This document shows, piece after piece, positions 30,441 to 35,812 of a DNA stretch of 35,812 nucleotides. Made by a program: the position numbers and the translations under genes. Each line of letters begins with the position of its first letter. The first letter of the stretch is position 1. Source of the DNA: Rubrivivax sp. (GTDB taxonomy: Bacteria > Pseudomonadota > Gammaproteobacteria > Burkholderiales > Burkholderiaceae_C); assembly GCA_026125665.1 (NCBI GenBank), contig JAHCKS010000051.1, positions 1 to 35,812 on the forward strand, given 5' to 3'. Under the pieces are notes generated by a model, which ran no database searches, was not told the DNA's origin, and saw only the letters and a program-made list of their open reading frames with translations.

Positions 30441-31351
30441 GCGTCCTCCCCCTGCTGCCACTTGCGCCGCTGCAGGCCGAACCACGACACCATGATCGCC
30501 GCCAGCAGGAACGGCACCATCGCCGTGGACACCGCGGCGCCTTCGCCGATGCGCCCGCCGAGGATGGCGGTGTTGTAGGACATCGTCGCCATCAGCTCGG
30601 TGGCGCCGGCCGGGCCGCCGTTGGTGAGCACCTTGATGAGCTGGAAGTCGGTGAAGGTGAACAGCACCGAGAAGGTCATCACCACGGCGATGATGGGCGT
30701 CAGCAGCGGGTAGGTGATCTTGACGAACATCTGCCAGCGCGTGGCGCCGTCGAGCGTGGCCGCCTCGTACAGCGACGGCGGCACCGTCTGCAGGCCGGCG
30801 AGCAGCGAGATGGCGATGAACGGCACGCCGCGCCAGACGTTGGCGAAGATGACGCTCCAGCGCGCGTTCCAGGCGTCGCCGAGAAAGTCGATGTTGCCGT
30901 CGATGAAGCCGAGCTGGCGCAGGCTCCAGCTGATGATCGAGAACTGCGGGTCGAAGATCCACCAGAAGGCGATCGCGCTGAGCACCGTGGGCACGATGAA
31001 CGGGATCAGCACGACGGCGCGGATGATGGCCTTGAACGGCAGGTGCTGGTTCAGCAGCAGCGCCAGGTACAGGCCGAGCCCGAACTTCACGACGCTGGCA
31101 AAGAACGTGTAGAAGAGGGTGAAGAAGACGGCCGTCTGGAACTTCGAGTCGCCGATGATCCAGATGTAGTTCTCGAGGCCGACGAACTCGCCGGGGCGGC
31201 CGATCTTCGAATCGGTGAAGCTGAGCCAGATGCCCAGCCCGAGCGGATAGACGAGGAACAGCACCAGGAAGGCGGCCGCCGGCAGCATGAAGAGCCAGCC
31301 GACGAGGTTGCGGTTGGCGCCCCAGCGGGCCAGGCGGTCGGCCGAGACCAT
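30437..31351 (-). CDS. ABC sugar transporter permease (MalF/UgpA-like)
   Basis: 304 residues from ATG at 31351. The first span is WLFMLPAAAFLVLFLVYPLGLG, followed by a periplasmic stretch with WLSFTDSKIGRPGEFVGLENY, usual for this type. The EAA loop is SLYEAATLDGATRWQMFVKITYPLLTP. It pairs with the next permease, which it overlaps by 4 bp. It starts 43 bp after the substrate-binding protein stop. Confidence 0.95.
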   Translation of the reverse strand: MVSADRLARWGANRNLVGWLFMLPAAAFLVLFLVYPLGLGIWLSFTDSKIGRPGEFVGLENYIWIIGDSKFQTAVFFTLFYTFFASVVKFGLGLYLALLLNQHLPFKAIIRAVVLIPFIVPTVLSAIAFWWIFDPQFSIISWSLRQLGFIDGNIDFLGDAWNARWSVIFANVWRGVPFIAISLLAGLQTVPPSLYEAATLDGATRWQMFVKITYPLLTPIIAVVMTFSVLFTFTDFQLIKVLTNGGPAGATELMATMSYNTAILGGRIGEGAAVSTAMVPFLLAAIMVSWFGLQRRKWQQGEDA

Positions 31352-31394
31352 CTCAGCGTCCTTCCGGTGCTTGTCCGCTCGTTCCGCGCCCTGC

Positions 31395-32735
31395 TCAGCG
31401 GTAGATGCGCCGGGCCTGCCGCTCGGCCACGGCGATCGCTTCCTTCACCGATGCGCGGCCGGTGGCTACCGAGGCAAACATGTCGAGCACGACGAAGTCG
31501 GCCAGCGCCGAAGCCGCCTTCTCGCCCACCGAGCCGAGGCCGCCGGCGGTCAACGTGCGCTTGGCGACGTCGCGCACGAGGCTCAGCTTGGGGTCGCTCG
31601 TCCACACCTTGTTCGCGTCGTAGGCGTTGAGCGGGTGCGTCAGGTAGGCCACCGAGTCCTCGAGCCACTGGTTGTAGTTCTCGGCCTCGAGCATGAAGGC
31701 CATGAAGGCCTTGCCGGCGTTCGGCACCTTGCTGTATCGCATCAGCATCAGCGGGTAGGCGATGTGGAACTCGGTGGGCTTGCCGACAGGACCCACGGGC
31801 CACAGCGCGTGGTTCATGTCGTCCATGATCTCCTTCATCTTGGCGTCGCCCTTGGCGGCGCCTGCCTTGGCCGCGGCGTAGATGGACACGCCGTTGTTGG
31901 TGAGGCTCACCTCGCCCGTGAGGAAGGCCTTGTTGTTGAAGGCGTCGTTCCACGAGGCAGTGCCGCTGACGAAGTGGTCGGACATCTCCTTCACGTACTC
32001 GAGCGCCTTCACCGTCTCGGGCGAGTTGATGATGACCTTGTCCTTGGCGTCGACGAGGTTGCCGCCGTGCGACCACAGCGCCCAGTGCACCCACGCGTTG
32101 CCGTCGCCCGAGGCACGCCCGAGCGCGAAGCCGCCCGGCACGCTCTTGGCCTTCAGGGCCTTCATCAGCTCGAGGAAGCCGGCGGTGTCCTTCGGCACCT
32201 CCTTGAAGCCGGCCTTCTCGATCATGCTCTGGCGGTAGTTGATGACGTTGCCGTTGTAGGCCACGGGGATGGCGATCCACTTGCCGCCGCCCTTGCCGTA
32301 GGTCTCGGCCGAGGGCACCCAGCCGCCGTACTTCTTGCCCAGATAGTTGGCGACGTCGGTCACGTCCACCACCTTGGTCGGGAACAGGTGCGGCAGCGAG
32401 TACAGACCCCAGAAGAGGTCCGGGCCCTGGCCGGTGTTGGCCGACACGCTGGCCTTGGGCTGCACGTCGTCCAGGCTCTCGTGCGTGACCTTCACCTCGA
32501 CGCCCGTGGCCTTGCTGAAGGCGTCCACCAGCTTCATGAAGCTGTCTTCCTCGGCCTGGATGAACCGCTTCCAGCGCATCAGCGAAAGCTTGGCGCCCTT
32601 CTCGGGCTTGAACGGCGAGCTTTGCGCCCAGGCCTGGGCGAAGGCCAGCAGGTTCGCCGCGCTTGCGGCGGCCAGGGCTGCGCCGCCCTTCAGGACGCCG
32701 CGGCGGTTGAGGTTCTTCAGGGGGCTTTGCATCAT
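31395..32735 (-). CDS. ABC transporter extracellular solute-binding protein (family 1-like)
   Basis: 446 residues from the first of two ATGs at 32735, with AGGAGA upstream. The N-terminus has a twin-arginine-type signal (NRRGVLKGGAALAAAS...AQAWAQ), so export may be Tat-dependent. The mature protein shows FMKLVDAFSKATGVEVKV, GQGPDLFWGLYSLPHLFP, WIAIPVAYNGNVINYRQSM and ALWPVGPVGKPTEFHIAYP, typical of CUT1 binding proteins. It captures the substrate in the periplasm for the two permeases. The ligand cannot be read from sequence. Confidence 0.93.
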   Translation of the reverse strand: MMQSPLKNLNRRGVLKGGAALAAASAANLLAFAQAWAQSSPFKPEKGAKLSLMRWKRFIQAEEDSFMKLVDAFSKATGVEVKVTHESLDDVQPKASVSANTGQGPDLFWGLYSLPHLFPTKVVDVTDVANYLGKKYGGWVPSAETYGKGGGKWIAIPVAYNGNVINYRQSMIEKAGFKEVPKDTAGFLELMKALKAKSVPGGFALGRASGDGNAWVHWALWSHGGNLVDAKDKVIINSPETVKALEYVKEMSDHFVSGTASWNDAFNNKAFLTGEVSLTNNGVSIYAAAKAGAAKGDAKMKEIMDDMNHALWPVGPVGKPTEFHIAYPLMLMRYSKVPNAGKAFMAFMLEAENYNQWLEDSVAYLTHPLNAYDANKVWTSDPKLSLVRDVAKRTLTAGGLGSVGEKAASALADFVVLDMFASVATGRASVKEAIAVAERQARRIYR

Positions 32736-32821
32736 CGCTGTGTCTCCTGCTTCAGGCTCGATGGGCCGCTGACCGGCCGGTGGCGAAGTGGATCGTCGGG
32801 GTGGAAAGGCGCGCGGCGGCC

Positions 32822-33883
<1,062 letters not shown>

Positions 33884-34106
33884 CAGGGCAGGGCCGCGCC
33901 GGAACCGGAGCGGTGATGCGAAGTGGGTTGGGACGAAGGGCGAGAAAAGGTGGTCGACAGCACGTGGCCGCCGCCGGCACGGACGTGGCGCCATGGCCGG
34001 CCCGCGCACGTGGCGACGGGGCGAACCATAAGCCGCGGGCGAGCGCATCCGCTTCAGGGCAAACCCTTTATTCATGCGATGAAAGTTGTCTGATAACCTG
34101 ACGAGT
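33884..34106. promoter_or_regulatory. Divergent promoter region with FadR-type operator
   Basis: The gap separates the leftward ABC/transketolase block from the rightward gntR-otnK pair. Its only A/T-rich part (about 34066-34097) contains the palindrome GTTGTCTGATAAC at 34085-34097. Five of six arm pairs match, and the core TTGTCTGATAA is one mismatch from TNGTNNNACNA. Two CACGTGGC octamers occur at 33961-33968 and 34007-34014. Binding by the adjacent regulator would control both directions. Confidence 0.55.
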
Positions 34107-34886
34107 ATGGAAACGGCCGCTGGGGGCGTGCGCGGCGTCGGGGCCGGCTGGGCGCCCGTGCGCCTGTCCGACCGCCTTGCCGCGGCGCTGACCGAGCAGA
34201 TCGACAGCGGGGCGCTGCGCCCCGGCGACCGCCTGCCCACCGAGGCGCAGCTGGCCGTGCAGCACGGCGTGTCGCGCTCCGTCGTGCGCGAGGCCGTGCA
34301 GCGCATCAAGTCGCGGGGCCTGCTGCTCTCGCGCCAGGGGTCCGGCGTCTACGTGGCGCCGCCGCCGGCGCACCGGCCGCTCGCCTTCGACCCGGCGGTG
34401 CTCGAGTCGATGGACGCCGTGGTGCAGGTGGTGGAGCTGCGCCGCGTGCTGGAAGGCGAGATCGCGGCGCTCGCGGCCGAGCGCAGCACGCGCGCACAGC
34501 AGGCCGGGCTTCGGCGCGCACTGAAGGCCATCGACGCCGCGATGGCCGCCGGCCACGACGGGGTCGAGGAGGACATGGCGTTCCACCGCGCCATCGGCGA
34601 GGCGACCGGCAACCCGCAGTTCAGCCGCCTGCTGGCCTTCCTCGAGCAGTACCTGCGCGAGGCGATGCGCATCACCAAGGGCAACGAATCGCGGCGCGAG
34701 GACTTCATGCGCCAGGTGCGCGAGGAGCACCGCGCGATCGTCGCTGCCGTGGAGGCACGCGACGCACAGGCGGCGCGCGCCGCGGCCGTCGAGCATCTCA
34801 TCAACGGTGAGCGGCGGCTGGTTGCCGGCGGCGTGGTGCGCCGTGGCGCGGCCGACGTGGCGCGGCGGCGCCGCGCGCCGCGCTGA
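34107..34886 (+). CDS. GntR-family (FadR/FCD) transcriptional regulator
   Basis: 259 residues from ATG at 34107; an in-frame TTG at 34086 would lie inside the operator-like palindrome and is unlikely. The DNA-binding domain is RLAAALTEQIDSGALRPGDRLPTEAQLAVQHGVSRSVVREAVQRIKSRGLLL. The FCD domain has VELRRVLEGEIAALAAERS, MAFHRAIGEATGN, EEHRAIVAAVEARD and AVEHLI, giving the usual three metal-binding His. It is 33 bp upstream of otnK and divergent from the ABC block. It probably represses both in the absence of a tetronate-type inducer. Confidence 0.92.
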   Translation: METAAGGVRGVGAGWAPVRLSDRLAAALTEQIDSGALRPGDRLPTEAQLAVQHGVSRSVVREAVQRIKSRGLLLSRQGSGVYVAPPPAHRPLAFDPAVLESMDAVVQVVELRRVLEGEIAALAAERSTRAQQAGLRRALKAIDAAMAAGHDGVEEDMAFHRAIGEATGNPQFSRLLAFLEQYLREAMRITKGNESRREDFMRQVREEHRAIVAAVEARDAQAARAAAVEHLINGERRLVAGGVVRRGAADVARRRRAPR

Positions 34887-34919
34887 AGGCGCACCGGCCG
34901 GCAAGAGGGCCGCACCGCG

Positions 34920-35812
34920 ATGCCAGCCACGCGCGTCACGCTCGGCGTTGTTGCCGACGACTTCACCGGCGCCACCGATGTCGCCAGCATGCTCGTGCGC
35001 GGCGGCCTGCGCACCGTGCAGCTGATCGGCCTGCCCGACGATGGCAACGCGGCGGCCGCGGCCGGTGCCGACGCGGTGGTCGTGGCGCTGAAGTCGCGCA
35101 CGATTCCCGCGGCCGACGCCGTGGCGCAGTCGCTGGCCGCGTGGCGCTGGCTGCGCGCGGCGGGTGCCTCGCGCTGCTACTTCAAGTACTGCTCGACCTT
35201 CGACTCGACGCCGGCCGGCAACATCGGCCCGGTCGCCGAGGCGCTGATGCGCGAGCTCGGCACCGACTTCACGATCGCCTGCCCGGCGTTCCCGGAGAAC
35301 GGGCGCACGATCTTCCGTGGCCACCTGTTCGTAGGTGACCAGCTGCTGTCGGACTCGGGCATGCGCGACCATCCGCTGACGCCGATGCGCGACAGCAACC
35401 TCGTGCGCGTGCTGCAGGCGCAGTGCGAAAGCGGCACGCGGGTCGGCCTGCTGCGCTACGACACGGTGGCCCGTGGCGCGGCCGCGGTGCGCGAGCGGGT
35501 CGCGGCGCTGCGCGCCGAGGGGGTGCGCATCGCGATCGCCGACGCGCTGCACGACGACGACCTGCGCACGCTGGCCGAAGGCTGCGGCGAGCTGCCGCTG
35601 CTGACCGCCGGCTCCGGACTGGCGCTGGGCCTGCCCGAGCTCTTCGAGCGGCAGGGCCTGCTCAGGCGCCATGCCGACGCCGCGACGCTCGAAGCGATGC
35701 GCGGGCCGGCGCTGGTGCTCGCCGGCTCCTGCTCGCAGGCGACGAACGCGCAGGTGGCGCACTGGCGCGCCGCCGGCCGGCCGGCGCGCGCGCTCGACGT
35801 GCGCGCCCTGCT
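34920..35812 (+). CDS. otnK: 3-oxo-tetronate kinase, DUF1537 family (C-terminus outside window)
   Basis: ATG at 34920 with AGAGGG upstream; 297 complete codons are visible and the frame runs off the right edge. The N-terminal acid-sugar-binding domain is clear: VADDFTGATDVASMLV, CYFKYCSTFDSTPAGNIGPVAEAL, CPAFPENGRTIFRGHLFVGD and HPLTPMRDSNLV. LLTAGSGLALGL and LVLAGSCSQAT lead toward the nucleotide-binding domain, which is cut. DUF1537 kinases phosphorylate 3-oxo-tetronate, D-threonate or related four-carbon acids at O4. These motifs fit the OtnK branch, and an LtnD-like gene lies across the divergent promoter. OtnC (aldolase/decarboxylase) and OtnI (isomerase) would be expected just beyond the window. 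Confidence 0.93.
   Translation, partial: MPATRVTLGVVADDFTGATDVASMLVRGGLRTVQLIGLPDDGNAAAAAGADAVVVALKSRTIPAADAVAQSLAAWRWLRAAGASRCYFKYCSTFDSTPAGNIGPVAEALMRELGTDFTIACPAFPENGRTIFRGHLFVGDQLLSDSGMRDHPLTPMRDSNLVRVLQAQCESGTRVGLLRYDTVARGAAAVRERVAALRAEGVRIAIADALHDDDLRTLAEGCGELPLLTAGSGLALGLPELFERQGLLRRHADAATLEAMRGPALVLAGSCSQATNAQVAHWRAAGRPARALDVRAL

Overview
The window looks like a chromosomal segment of a very GC-rich betaproteobacterium, probably Burkholderiales of the Rubrivivax/Methylibium/Piscinibacter type. This rests on protein style, the strong G/C third-position bias and the mix of TRAP and ABC sugar-acid transporters; no rRNA or tRNA was seen that could fix the taxonomy. It is almost entirely a sugar-acid catabolic region: about 30 genes in four blocks, with three FadR-type GntR regulators.

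Block A (minus strand, 14368 down to 1, cut at the left edge). The distal part encodes an IlvD/Edd aldonate dehydratase, an SDR, a beta-hydroxyacid dehydrogenase, a D-mannonate dehydratase (ManD, all catalytic residues present) and a mannitol dehydrogenase/fructuronate reductase-family enzyme. A terminator-like hairpin and a 25-bp operator-like palindrome then precede a GntR regulator, a TRAP transporter (dctP-dctQ-dctM), a talarate/galactarate-dehydratase-like enolase, an SDR of the 2-keto-3-deoxy-L-fuconate dehydrogenase type, a FAH-family hydrolase and a UxaA-family dehydratase. Dehydratase + SDR + FAH hydrolase is the logic of the non-phosphorylating diketo route (acid sugar to 2-keto-3-deoxy acid, to 2,4-diketo acid, to pyruvate plus a hydroxy acid).

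Block B (plus strand, 14524-21256), divergent from block A: a D-2-hydroxyacid dehydrogenase, an Ldh-family dehydrogenase, gluconokinase, a gluconate 5-dehydrogenase-like SDR, a cupin, a FadR regulator, and the alpha and beta E1 subunits of a thiamine-dependent 2-oxoacid dehydrogenase with no E2 or E3. This resembles a ketogluconate/idonate module.

Block C (21257-24657) is a scar plus signalling genes: an Rhs/YD-repeat fragment begins 10 bp after the E1-beta stop and abuts, head to head, a caspase-domain gene cut after its first motif. A hybrid sensor kinase and a secreted histidine phosphatase follow on the minus strand.

Block D (minus, 33883 to 24775) has an ABC sugar importer, an LtnD-like threonate dehydrogenase, a beta-hydroxyacid dehydrogenase with a non-canonical substrate motif, a divergent transketolase and an SDR. 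Divergently, a FadR regulator and 3-oxo-tetronate kinase (otnK, cut by the right edge) run rightward. The transketolase has lost residues that normally contact phosphorylated substrates, and its neighbours handle C4 sugar acids. This makes block D the best candidate for an undescribed route. Functions are assigned from motifs read by eye; specific substrates are inference.
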